DNA of 38,056 nt from an uncultured Bacteroidota bacterium. Lineage in GTDB: Bacteria > Bacteroidota > Bacteroidia > AKYH767-A > JABDAW01. The translations under genes were made by a program, and so were the position numbers. The stretch spans positions 1-38,056 of the forward strand of contig CAIMUP010000119.1 of NCBI GenBank assembly GCA_903844645.1, in the 5' to 3' direction. The notes below the pieces were generated by a model that did not search any database, was not told the origin of the DNA, and worked only from the letters and a program-made list of their open reading frames with translations. Positions 7,847 through 17,900 of this stretch are shown here, piece by piece; the first letter of the stretch is position 1, and every line of letters begins with the position of its first letter.

Positions 7847-8098
7847 CATCATCCCCAAAAGGATTTACATCATCCCCAAAAGGATTCACATCATCCCCAA
7901 AAGGATTCACATCATCCTTAAAAGGATTTGCATCATCCCCAAAAGGATTAACATCATCCCTAAAAGGATTTGCATCATCCCCAAAAGGAGATTTATTTTC
8001 CTCAAAAGGAAAACTTTTTTCGCCAAAAGGAGATACATTACCCCCAAAAGGAAAACTTTTTTCATTAAAAGGAAAACTTTTTTTGGGCAAAAGGAAAT
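7847..8098. repeat. Intergenic 21-bp tandem array A3 (12 units)
   Basis: Twelve 21-bp steps lie between divergent genes. Units 1-6 are close copies of CATCATCCCCAAAAGGAT plus three bases. Units 7-12 keep the phase and the core AAAAGGA but change elsewhere. Most early units contain the dyad ATCC..GGAT. In unit 8 (7994-8014) both arms change together to TTTTCC..GGAAAA. Both strands have long open frames that are only products of the period. 8099-8213 holds no gene; a weak -7 match (AATCTTTG, 8215-8222) follows. Confidence 0.95.
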
Positions 8099-8261
8099 AG
8101 TTATCATTTCATAAGTATCATTATATCAATACATTATCCCATTTTTCCCTCGTCATCTAAAATAATGTTCATAACTTTATCCCTCCCGATGCCCTTTATT
8201 CCAAATTTTAATTCAATCTTTGCAGCCCCAAACAAAAACAGAATTAAAAAAAATAAAAATT

Positions 8262-9221
8262 ATGCCTCACATTTTAACACAAACCGAAAGCAACGAGGTT
8301 ACGAGAGACCACAAGCAAATGGATTTTTGCAATATCTCCACAAACGCGACCATTATTGATGGATACCCACCCTTCAAAAGGAATATGGCTGCCCTCTTGG
8401 TCGAGGTCAATTATATCGAAGGAAAAGAAGCCCAAAAAGATGTCAGCCATCACGGAACGACGGTAGGAAAAATGTCGTTGAAAGTAGGCTTCGCAGATTT
8501 TGAAATCCCTATCATGAACAAAGTCCGCGCCTTCTCCCTCGACCCGCTGAATAGAACGCCGGACGCCATGATCGCCATGACTCAACTGGAGGAAGATATG
8601 ACCATCCGCCACGACGAAATTATCTCGATGAAAGATGCCGATGTCATCGGATTTGCCGAAAAAATAAAAGAAAAAGTAACTCCCTTTTTACCGCAATTAT
8701 TTACCCAGGAATACGATGTCGTCGTCGCCAATTTAGATGCAGGAATTGCCAAAGCAACGCTCTTCAAAAATTCTATCGGAGCCGCCAGCACCATCGAAGC
8801 AGGAGCACATGTCGCAGGAGTAGATATTCATACCTCGTATGTCAGAATTATCGCCATCCAGAAGCTGATAAAACTGAATTTAAGCCACTGGGATATCCTC
8901 AATCCCGATTTCGTTCTCGGCATGAAATCATCCAGCGTGGTAGACCATCTCGGACATAGCAATACCGTATTAAAAGGAGTCGTAACAGGCGGTCCGGAAA
9001 ATACCCCCTTGGATAATGCCACCGTCCAAAACAAAAGAAATTTAAGATTCGCCGACATTAATATTTTAGCCCAATACGAACTCCGGAAGTTTCATGCCCA
9101 TTTAGATTTTTGGGAAATAAAATGCCCCGGATTCCAAACCAAATTAATAGCAATAAAAACCCAAGCCGGCAAAACAATGACCATGGATTTCCATCTCGAC
9201 CCCATCGTCCCCGCTCCTTAA
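8262..9221 (+). CDS. Hypothetical protein, 319 aa
   Basis: I do not recognise this protein. It begins MPHILTQTESNE, with no signal peptide or membrane helix, so it is probably cytoplasmic. The N-terminal third is beta-rich (MAALLVEVNYIEG, MSLKVGFADFEIPI). The middle is helical (about 120-185), including a repeated Ala/Gly pattern around NSIGAASTIEAGAHVAGVD. The C-terminal third looks like a beta-sandwich. The ATG at 8262 was chosen over an earlier in-frame start at 8220 because the weak -7 element overlaps that codon and the region between is A-rich leader. It stands alone between array A3 and a strong terminator. Phage- or secretion-related structural roles are possible but not supported by a motif. 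Confidence 0.85.
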   Translation: MPHILTQTESNEVTRDHKQMDFCNISTNATIIDGYPPFKRNMAALLVEVNYIEGKEAQKDVSHHGTTVGKMSLKVGFADFEIPIMNKVRAFSLDPLNRTPDAMIAMTQLEEDMTIRHDEIISMKDADVIGFAEKIKEKVTPFLPQLFTQEYDVVVANLDAGIAKATLFKNSIGAASTIEAGAHVAGVDIHTSYVRIIAIQKLIKLNLSHWDILNPDFVLGMKSSSVVDHLGHSNTVLKGVVTGGPENTPLDNATVQNKRNLRFADINILAQYELRKFHAHLDFWEIKCPGFQTKLIAIKTQAGKTMTMDFHLDPIVPAP

Positions 9222-9247
9222 TAAAAAGATAAATTATTTGCAACAAC

Positions 9248-9282
9248 AAAGCCTCCCGATGTAAGATTCGGGAGGCTTTTTT
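9248..9282 (+). terminator. Intrinsic terminator after the gene at 8262
   Basis: The stem AAAGCCTCCCGA with TCGGGAGGCTTT encloses the loop TGTAAGAT, and a T-run follows on the plus strand. The stop codon is 26 nt upstream. 9283-9446 has no gene or array. Confidence 0.92.
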
Positions 9283-9446
9283 AGGAAATTATAAGAGAAT
9301 AAAAACCACCCTTTCAAAGCATAACAGAAGCATTCAGAAGGACATCAACAAACATCCGGCAAGGTGGAATGAGTTGGACTTTTTTAAGAAATCCTTGTAA
9401 AAACAGTAAGGTTTCCAAGAAAATCTTGAAAAAGTTCAACCCGAAA

Positions 9447-9478
9447 TTTGGAGATGTCCCCAAAAAACTGTATTTTTG
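9447..9478 (+). promoter_or_regulatory. Consensus promoter of the collagen-like fibre gene
   Basis: TTTG (9447-9450), 20 bp, then TATTTTTG (9471-9478) is a perfect match to the Bacteroidota -33/-7 consensus and spacing. Transcription should start near 9484 and give a 5' UTR of about 85 nt. Confidence 0.8.
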
Positions 9479-9568
9479 CAGTGTTGAAAATTAACAGAGC
9501 CTCCGCAACAGCGCAAATGAAACGTATAAAACCAGAAATAAATAATATTAATAAAAGTAAATAATCAA

Positions 9569-12500
9569 ATGAAAAAAGTAAACAAAATTTTAATCCTGTG
9601 CCTCGCACTGTTCATCATGATGAACGCCCAGGCACAAACCGGACCTACGGGACCAACAGGAGGAACAGGCAAAGGGTACAATGCCAAGTCTGCCTCCAAT
9701 GTAGCAGTTGGAACAGGTTCAAAGACTTTTGTAACCACCGTCGTAACCTCTACCTACGCCTATTCAGTAGGCGAGAGAGTTCGAATCATTGACTCGGTAA
9801 GTACTCCGATTTACATGGAAGGTTCGATAACAACAGTTAATGGATCGTCTTACGTTGTCAATGTAGATGTAGCAGTCGGTTCAGGTTCTTTCACTACTTG
9901 GGTAATTCAAGTTGCAGGGAATGTCGGAACATCAGGTGCAACAGGTGCTACTGGTTCGGCAGGAGCTAATGGCGCAACAGGAGCAGCAGGTACTAATGGA
10001 ACAAATGGAGCAACAGGAGCTGCCGGAACAAACGGTTCTAATGGCGCAACAGGAGCTACCGGAGCGATTGGTAATGATGGACCAGCAGGTCCAACAGGAG
10101 CAGCAGGTACAAACGGAACAAACGGTTCTAATGGAGCAACAGGAGCTACCGGAGCAGCAGGTACTAATGGTACAAACGGAACAAATGGTTCTAACGGTGC
10201 AACAGGTGCTACCGGAGCAGCAGGAGCAACAGGAGCTACTGGCGCAGCAGGAACTAATGGTACAAACGGAACGAATGGTACTAATGGAGCAACAGGTGCT
10301 ACCGGTGTTGGCTTAACAGGTCCTACCGGAGCAACAGGTCCAAGTGGAGGTCCAGTAGGTCCTACCGGTGCAGCAGGAACGAATGGTACGAATGGAACAA
10401 ACGGTACGAATGGCGCAACAGGTGCTACCGGAGCAGCAGGAACTAATGGTACGAATGGAACAAACGGTACGAATGGCGCAACAGGTGCTACTGGTCCAGC
10501 AGGTACTAATGGAACCAATGGAGCAACTGGAGGAACTGGAAATACAGGTGCTGCAGGTGCTGCAGGGAAAGGATATAATGCTCAATCCGCAACTAGTACA
10601 TTAATGGGTACTGGTTCAAAAGTATTTACAACTGGTTCATTAACCAGTACCATGGCTTATACAACAGGGGTGCGAGTAAGAGTAATTAATACTATTACCC
10701 CTACAATTTACATGGAAGGTTCCATAACAAATGTTGCTACATCTTCATATACAGTTAATGTTGATTTGGTTGTAGGTTCAGGTACGTTTGCGTCATGGGC
10801 AATTAATGTTACAGGAAATATTGGAGCAACAGGAGCAACAGGAAGTGCTGGTGCAACTGGAGCCACAGGTGCAGGATCTAATGGAGCAACAGGCGCAACA
10901 GGTGCTGCCGGAACAAACGGTGCTAATGGAGCGACAGGCGCAACAGGTGCTGCCGGAACAAATGGTTCTAATGGAGCGACAGGTGCTACAGGAGCGAATG
11001 GAAATAACGGTTCTAATGGAGCAACAGGTGCTACGGGAGCAGCCGGAACAAATGGTTCTAATGGAGCAACTGGTGCTACCGGAGCAAATGGAAATAACGG
11101 TTCCAATGGAGCAACAGGCGCAACAGGTGCTGCCGGAACAAATGGTTCTAATGGAGCAACAGGCGCAACAGGTGCTGCCGGAACAAACGGTTCTAATGGA
11201 GCGACAGGTGCTACAGGTGCAGCCGGAACAAATGGTTCTAATGGAGCGACAGGTGCAACAGGAGCTGCCGGAACAAATGGTTCTAATGGAGCGACAGGTG
11301 CTACAGGAGCTGCTGGAACAAATGGTTCTAATGGAGCGACAGGTGCTACAGGAGCGAATGGAAATAACGGTTCTAATGGAGCAACAGGTGCTACGGGAGC
11401 AAATGGAAATAACGGTTCTAATGGAGCAACAGGTGCTACCGGAGCAAATGGAAATAACGGTTCTAATGGAGCGACAGGCGCAACAGGTGCTACCGGAGCG
11501 AATGGAAATAACGGTTCTAATGGAGCGACAGGTGCTACCGGGGCGAATGGAAATAACGGTTCTAATGGAGCAACCGGAGCAACCGGAATTGGTTTAACTG
11601 GTCCTACTGGTCCATCAGGAAATGATGGCTCTGCTGGACCTACTGGTTCTGCAGGTCCAACTGGTCCTACAGGAGCTACTGGTCCAAGTGGTGGTCCTAT
11701 TGGTCCTACTGGTCTTGGTTATGGTGGTAAATCTCATACAACAGTAACGATGATAGCTCCAGGTGTAAGGACATTCACTCTTTTAACCCCTTCTCAATAT
11801 GCTTATCAACCTGGAGTAAGAGTTAGGATTACTGATTCAGCTAATACAGCAATCTATATGGAAGGTATTGATTCTTCTTATAACTCTTCAACAGGAGTTT
11901 TAATTGTTAATGTAGATTTAAGAGTTGGGTCTGGTTCATACAATTCATGGTACATAAATGTTACTGGTAATATTGGTTCTGTAGGCGCAACAGGCGCAAC
12001 AGGAAGTGCTGGTGTTGCTGGACCTACTGGTGCTGCTGGTGTTGCTGGTCCCACTGGTGCAACAGGTGTTGGAGTAGCAGGTGCAACGGGTTCTACTGGT
12101 GCAACAGGTCCATCTGGAGGTCCTGTTGGTCCTACTGGTCCTGTCGGAACAAATGGTATTAATGGAACAAACGGAACAAACGGTGCGACAGGTCCTACTG
12201 GCGCAACAGGTGCTACCGGTCCATCAGGAGGTCCTGTTGGTCCTACGGGTGCTACGGGTGCTACAGGTCCATCAGGAGGTCCTGTTGGTCCTACTGGAGT
12301 TGCTGGTCCGACAGGCGCAACAGGCGCAACTGGTTTTACTGGTCCTGGATATAATTCTTCTTCAGTACAATCTTATACAATAGCTACAGGTAACCAAACA
12401 TTTGTTCTTACCAATGGTAATTATTTCTACAATGTTGGTACCAGAGTAAGAATTTTTAATTCTCTGACAAATTACATGGAAGGCGTAGTTGCGAATTTTT

Positions 12501-14473
12501 CAGGCAATTCTCTTAATGTAACTATCGATAGAATTGTTGGTTCAGGAACATTTAATAGTTGGAATGTTCACCTTACTGGTGATGTTGGTGGTGTTGGTCC
12601 TACTGGTCCTCAAGGTCCTACTGGTCCTACAGGTGTTCAAGGTCAACAAGGCTTTACTGGTGCTACTGGTGCTGCTGGTGCTAATGGAAATACTGGTCCG
12701 ATTGGTCCTACAGGTATTGATGGACTTACTGGTCCTACTGGTGCTACTGGAACTAATGGTTCAAACGGTGCGACAGGTGCGACAGGTGCTCAAGGTCCTA
12801 TCGGTCCTACTGGTGCTACTGGTGCTACCGGATCCTTTACTACTGGCTCTGCCTTCGGACAAACACTTTATTATAATGGAACAGTTTGGACTCCTACTAT
12901 CAATCTTTATAACAATGGAACCAATGTCGGAATTGGTGTTACCAATCCATTAGAGGCTCTTGATATTAACGGAGAGGCGAATCTAAGAATAGGAGGTTCA
13001 TACAGAATTAACGATAACCGAGTTCTTAGTATTAATGGTACTCAAGATCTTTTTGTCGGCACCTATCCTTCGGCATTGTACTCTGCTTCCAATAACACCC
13101 TCATGGGTTCAGGTAGCGGTGCAGGTTTGATTACTGGTGCTTTCAATACCTTTGCTGGTGATAATAGCGGTAATTTTTCTGTTGCCGATTCTGCTAATTC
13201 TTTCTTTGGAAGTTCTGCGGGAGCGATCAATAATGGCAGTAGTTATAATACTTTCATAGGTGCCAATTCCGGAAAAAATAATGTGACCGGTTCAAGAAAT
13301 ACGTTCCTTGGTGAGGAATCAGGATTAAAGAATGCTGCCCTAAGTAATTCTAATGTGTTTATTGGTTATAAAGCTGGTTTGGCTAATTTCAAACTTGCAT
13401 CTAACAATGTTTTTCTGGGAACTATGTCGGGCAGTAATAATTTCTCCGGAAATGGAAATACCTTCCTAGGCGACAGTGCCGGGTATAGAAATATTACCGG
13501 AAATAACAACATCGCAATTGGAAAAAATGCCACTATGGCTGATTCATTAATCAACGCTATTGCGCTTGGTGCAGGTTCATTTGTGAATCAATCGAACACC
13601 ATGTCTATCGGTGGTGATGGAACTACAATTCCTTATCATCATGTGGTGATTGGAAGACCTACCACTCCGTATCAATTAGAACTTACATTGGATGCTGCTG
13701 CCAAACCAGGTACTTCTACATGGATTATTACTTCTGATGCAAGATTGAAGAAAGATGTTACAGAATTCAAAGACGGATTGAATGTTATGGAAAAAATTAA
13801 TCCTGTTTGGTTCTCTTATAATGGAAAAGGAGGGATGCCTACCGGAGATCGTTATGTAGGAATTATTGCTCAAGAAATGCAAAAAATTGCTCCTTATATG
13901 ATAAGTTCTTATAAATATAAAGACCCTAAAACTGGTGTAGAATCTGATTATTTGAACTATAATGCCAACGCTTTATTCTACATTACGGTGAATTCTATTA
14001 AAGAGCAACAAAAACAAATTCAGGCTAAAGACGCTCAAATTGCAGACCTCGGAAATCAGGTTACTAACCTTCAATCCGAAGTGAATGCACTGAAATCGCA
14101 GAGCACACAGATTGATGCGATGAAGAATCGTTTGGATGCATTCGAGAAATCATTGTCGGAATGTTGTACCAATTTCCAAACAGGTACAGGTGCTAATACC
14201 GCCGCCCCTGCTACGCCTTTCTTAGAGCAAAATCAACCAAATCCATTCAATGAAAATACTACTATTCGCTATTATATCCCTACCAATGCGAAGGGTGCGA
14301 CGGTAACGATTCATTCATTAGATGGAAAGAAATTGAATACTTTCAAGATTGATCAAACGGGCTTTGGACAAATCATCATCTCTGGCGGAACACTCCCAAC
14401 CGGAACGTATTTGTATCAATTAACAATTGACAACAAGGTGATAGATTCTAAGCAAATGATGCTGATAAAATAA
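9569..14473 (+). CDS. Secreted collagen-like fibre protein with S74 chaperone domain and T9SS sorting domain
   Basis: This 1634-residue protein has a signal peptide (1-23, ending AQAQ). Long Gly-X-Y tracts rich in GATGATG and [10 protein letters not shown] are interrupted by four related beta-domains of about 85 residues (near 35-120, 334-418, 716-801, 925-1007), each with Y..G.RVRI and YMEG. A head region (about 1091-1330) has repeats such as NTFIGANSG and NTFLGDSAG, reminiscent of trimeric adhesins. A peptidase S74 intramolecular chaperone follows, with Ser1389 in SDARLKK, and then a coiled coil (about 1477-1530). The final 84 residues are a T9SS sorting domain ([14 protein letters not shown] through [15 protein letters not shown]). 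It is probably a trimeric cell-surface fibre. The substrate of adhesion is unknown. Confidence 0.95.
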   Translation: MKKVNKILILCLALFIMMNAQAQTGPTGPTGGTGKGYNAKSASNVAVGTGSKTFVTTVVTSTYAYSVGERVRIIDSVSTPIYMEGSITTVNGSSYVVNVDVAVGSGSFTTWVIQVAGNVGTSGATGATGSAGANGATGAAGTNGTNGATGAAGTNGSNGATGATGAIGNDGPAGPTGAAGTNGTNGSNGATGATGAAGTNGTNGTNGSNGATGATGAAGATGATGAAGTNGTNGTNGTNGATGATGVGLTGPTGATGPSGGPVGPTGAAGTNGTNGTNGTNGATGATGAAGTNGTNGTNGTNGATGATGPAGTNGTNGATGGTGNTGAAGAAGKGYNAQSATSTLMGTGSKVFTTGSLTSTMAYTTGVRVRVINTITPTIYMEGSITNVATSSYTVNVDLVVGSGTFASWAINVTGNIGATGATGSAGATGATGAGSNGATGATGAAGTNGANGATGATGAAGTNGSNGATGATGANGNNGSNGATGATGAAGTNGSNGATGATGANGNNGSNGATGATGAAGTNGSNGATGATGAAGTNGSNGATGATGAAGTNGSNGATGATGAAGTNGSNGATGATGAAGTNGSNGATGATGANGNNGSNGATGATGANGNNGSNGATGATGANGNNGSNGATGATGATGANGNNGSNGATGATGANGNNGSNGATGATGIGLTGPTGPSGNDGSAGPTGSAGPTGPTGATGPSGGPIGPTGLGYGGKSHTTVTMIAPGVRTFTLLTPSQYAYQPGVRVRITDSANTAIYMEGIDSSYNSSTGVLIVNVDLRVGSGSYNSWYINVTGNIGSVGATGATGSAGVAGPTGAAGVAGPTGATGVGVAGATGSTGATGPSGGPVGPTGPVGTNGINGTNGTNGATGPTGATGATGPSGGPVGPTGATGATGPSGGPVGPTGVAGPTGATGATGFTGPGYNSSSVQSYTIATGNQTFVLTNGNYFYNVGTRVRIFNSLTNYMEGVVANFSGNSLNVTIDRIVGSGTFNSWNVHLTGDVGGVGPTGPQGPTGPTGVQGQQGFTGATGAAGANGNTGPIGPTGIDGLTGPTGATGTNGSNGATGATGAQGPIGPTGATGATGSFTTGSAFGQTLYYNGTVWTPTINLYNNGTNVGIGVTNPLEALDINGEANLRIGGSYRINDNRVLSINGTQDLFVGTYPSALYSASNNTLMGSGSGAGLITGAFNTFAGDNSGNFSVADSANSFFGSSAGAINNGSSYNTFIGANSGKNNVTGSRNTFLGEESGLKNAALSNSNVFIGYKAGLANFKLASNNVFLGTMSGSNNFSGNGNTFLGDSAGYRNITGNNNIAIGKNATMADSLINAIALGAGSFVNQSNTMSIGGDGTTIPYHHVVIGRPTTPYQLELTLDAAAKPGTSTWIITSDARLKKDVTEFKDGLNVMEKINPVWFSYNGKGGMPTGDRYVGIIAQEMQKIAPYMISSYKYKDPKTGVESDYLNYNANALFYITVNSIKEQQKQIQAKDAQIADLGNQVTNLQSEVNALKSQSTQIDAMKNRLDAFEKSLSECCTNFQTGTGANTAAPATPFLEQNQPNPFNENTTIRYYIPTNAKGATVTIHSLDGKKLNTFKIDQTGFGQIIISGGTLPTGTYLYQLTIDNKVIDSKQMMLIK
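10900..11590 (+). repeat. Coding minisatellite in the collagen-like region
   Basis: Near-identical in-frame units of mainly 45 bp encode [15 protein letters not shown], interspersed with a second type encoding [15 protein letters not shown]. Neighbouring units match in long stretches and differ mostly at third codon positions (GGA/GGT, GCG/GCA/GCT). This suggests recent unit exchange under selection for the Gly-X-Y pattern, and length variation between strains is likely. Confidence 0.85.
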
Positions 14474-14492
14474 AAGCCTCTGATGCTTCCTC

Positions 14493-14531
14493 GAAACCCC
14501 CGTTATTCGTTTAACGGGGGTTTCTTTTTTT
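14493..14531 (+). terminator. Intrinsic terminator of the fibre gene
   Basis: The 13-bp stem GAAACCCCCGTTA with TAACGGGGGTTTC encloses a 6-nt loop and is followed by seven T residues. It lies 19 nt after the stop codon. Confidence 0.93.
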
Positions 14532-14560
14532 GGGATTAAATAATCTCTATCCCCACTCAT

Positions 14561-14770
14561 GTTAGCAACACCCTCACACGTGTTGGCAACACCCTCACAC
14601 GTGTTGGCAACACCCTCACACGTGTTAGCAACACCCTCACACGTGTTAGCAACATCCTCACACGTGTTAGCAACACCCTCACACGTGTTGGCAACACCCT
14701 CACACGTGTTAGCAACACCCTCACACGTGTTAGCAACACCCTCACACGTGTTAGCAACACGCTAATGTCT
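14561..14770. repeat. Intergenic 21-bp tandem array A4 (9 full units plus one partial)
   Basis: The unit GTTRGCAACACCCTCACACG plus T repeats every 21 bp with very few substitutions (mainly A/G at position 4). It contains GTTGGCAAC, and unit junctions create the perfect palindrome ACACGTGT. The string CACCCTCACA resembles the start of the A1 unit, the only sequence link I saw between arrays. It lies between two convergent genes, so it cannot sit in a promoter. The remaining 170 bp to 14944 shows no feature. Confidence 0.95.
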
Positions 14771-14944
14771 GTGTCGTCCCTTTTTCCCGTTATGAAACTC
14801 GATTTTGAGGTGTAAAGCAGAAGATTTCTCAAAATGACCATTGATTCAACCTCCAGGCAGGTTTTTCTCTTGCCAGATTTTGAAGAATAAAATTTAATTA
14901 GCCTTCCTCGATATTTGGTGGAAGATAGGGCGATTTCTGAAACC

Positions 14945-17900
14945 TTAGTTTTTCCTTTCTCCGACGAAAAACATTTCTATTTCGCCCTTGTGCTTCGCCT
15001 CAATTTTCCCTCGTGAGGCACATTCAAAATCGTTTTTCACCAGTTCATAGGTCGAACCGGAGATATTTATCTGTCCCACCTCGGCATTGGATTCCATTCT
15101 GGCAGCAGTATTTACAGTATCTCCCCAAATATCAAAAGCAAACTTCTTGGTGCCGACCACTCCTGCCACTACCGGTCCGGAATTAATGCCGATACGTATC
15201 TCGAAATAATGTTCATTCCGAGCCTCGGCTTCGGCTTTGTGGAGGTTCATATAATCCTGAATTTCGAGAGCGGCATTAATCATGTCCTTGGCATGAGATT
15301 GGGTAACGATAGGCAGCCCGCTAACGCACATGTAAGCATCGCCAATCGTCTTTATCTTTTCGATGCCATGCTTCTCTAATATCCTGTCGAACTCGCCAAA
15401 GAACTGGTCAATTTTTGACACCAATGTTTCAGGATCTAACCGCTCGGATATTTGGGTGAAGCCTTTAAAATCGGTGAACATGACGGAGACATTTTCGTAT
15501 TTCTTAGGGGTGGATCTACCATCTCTTTTTAACTCCTCGGCAATCTCGAAAGGGAGAATATTAAGGAGCAATAAGTCGGATTTATTCTTTTCTATTTCTA
15601 ATAATTCCTTCTGCTTTTCAATCTCCATAGTCCGCTCGGCAACCTTATTTTCGAGATTAGCATAAAGCAACGCGTTGTTAATAGAAATCGCCATCTGCCC
15701 TGAGAGCAAGTTCAATACCTCCAATCGCGAAGGGGTAAACACATCCGAAGCAAGGTTGTTTTCAAGATAAATAATCGCAATCACTTTTCCCTGCATCAGG
15801 ATAGGCATGCAGAGGATAGACTTGGGTTTGTTTTCCTGAATGTAAGCGTCCTTGGCGAACCGTTGATCCACCGAAGGATTATTCAAGATTAAATTTTCTT
15901 TGGTATGATACACCAATTGTACCACTGTATGCGGTATGCCCACAACATTTTCCAACAGATTATTCTGGAACTTAAACTGCGAACCGTCATCCATTTTGTT
16001 CACCGCCTCCACGAATAATTTTTCATCACGAACCATGACAATATATCCATTCTGTGCACCCGCATTTTCAATCACTATCTTCAACAATTTATCCAGCAAT
16101 CTTTCGAACACCACCTCCCCTGAAATGCTGGTAGAGGCTTTAAAAATGCTTTGCAAATCTATCATGGAAGAAGTTGTCGAACTGACCATTCCCATGGAAC
16201 TTGTCCTGCGCATAGCCTTATCGTGGCTTTCCCACAGTTGCGCCAATTGAGGGTAGTTCGCCTCCAATTGTTTCACCTTCGCGATAGCACCCCACTGACC
16301 ATAATCCATCCACGCATCACGAATCAATAAGTTGGCAATATCATTGAAGCCTTTGTTGAAATAAAACTCTGCACAACGCTCAAAGATGATAGCCGAAACA
16401 TGTGGTAAATTAGAACTCCGCCCTTCATTAATAGTTTCACCATACAGTTCGGCAGCACGCGCATATTTCTTTTTATACAACGCCAATTCCGATTCTATTA
16501 AAAGATATTTTGCTTTGAAATTTCCGGGAGCACTCTTCGCCCACAAGTTCATCATCTTTTGATTTTCTAACAACTTTGTAAGTAATTCCTTTTCTGCTTC
16601 AGGCTTATGATTTTTTTTCTTATTCAAAAGGGCAATGATGCTTAATGAATGATAGAAGTTATGCTCTCCAAACTCCGGTAAACCAATAACAGATGGCATC
16701 AAAGGTACCGCCTTCTCGGCAGACTCATAAGCCTTTTCATAGTCATTGAAGTAATAATAAATCGCTGAATCGAAGATGTAATAAGTAGCCAGAGTAAGTT
16801 GAACACCGATGGCTGCAAAATCTATCAGGAACTTGAAATGAACATCAGGGTCTGAGAATTCGCCATATACATCTTCTTCATATTTCTTACCTGTAAGGGC
16901 AACCGCCATCCGAGTAATAGAAAGCAATTGATGTAGTGAAACTGGGGATTGAATTTGTCTTGCAAAGTGGACATACCCTTTCGCTTTATTGTATGCAGAT
17001 TCTAAATTTTCGCCACCAAAAATTTGGCTTCTGTTGATGAAAGTTACAGCATAACCTGCATAAATCAAATCGTTAGATTCAACACCCACATCATGAGCTA
17101 TACGGAGACCCGGTAATGCTTTGAAATAATTATCCTTCCAATGTGAAACACAACCTTCAGCAATAACCAATACTTTTGAGCGAAGGGTTTTATCATCAAA
17201 CTTCTCATTAATCTTAATCCCTAAACGAGAATATTCATAACCATTCTTAAAGTCTTTCAACTGTGCAGATAAAACATATCCATAGAAAGCAAATGCCACA
17301 GCTGATTCAATTGAATTACCATTCCTCACAGAAAGATTCACCATCCTTAAAATAAAAAATACAAGCAAGTTTTGCTTTTGTAAAAGATAACACGGACCCC
17401 AAAGATTCATCAAAATCTTCATGGTAAGCATAAGCTCTGGCGACTTCATGTTTTTATTCTTTAATAAGCTACCTATAGATTTACCTTTCAGCAACGTAGT
17501 AACCTCACCCAGCTCTCCATAAACTTGTTCAGGGGTAGTATCAATAGGTAAATCCAAACCAAGCAATGCCAAGCCTTCCTTAGCCGAATCAATTGCTAAC
17601 TGATGACGTTGGGTGTTCTCATACAACTGCATTTTACGGGCATAAACTTCTGCTTTCTTCAAGTTAGTATCCGCATTTTCTAATGCAATGTCAAACATCT
17701 TTTCCGACTCTTCGTAATTACCACAAAGGTACTCACATTCAGAACGGGCGATAAGGAAATCTTTATAAAGATCAGATGATTTATCATGTTCCAATAAATC
17801 CATTCCGGATTGATAACAATTGAGAGCTGCTTGATAGGCATTAGAGTTTTTCGCCTTCTCCGCAGCTCTGAAATTAAGCTTCGCTATTTTCTCTTGTTCC

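Noticed and set aside
7830-8114. Three overlapping repetitive ORFs across array A3 (for example NPFGDDV heptads)
   Set aside because: Same cause: the period is a multiple of three. One frame overlaps the rhomboid promoter, and plus- and minus-strand frames are equally open.
9907-12953. Long ORFs in other frames of the collagen-like gene (Pro/Val-rich on the minus strand, Gln/Leu-rich on the plus strand)
   Set aside because: The repetitive GGA/GCA codons keep other frames open. The collagen frame has the promoter, signal peptide and domain structure.
14557-14841. ORFs through array A4 (VLLTRVR and VLATPSH repeats)
   Set aside because: They are products of the 21-bp period between convergent genes; no promoter or family match.
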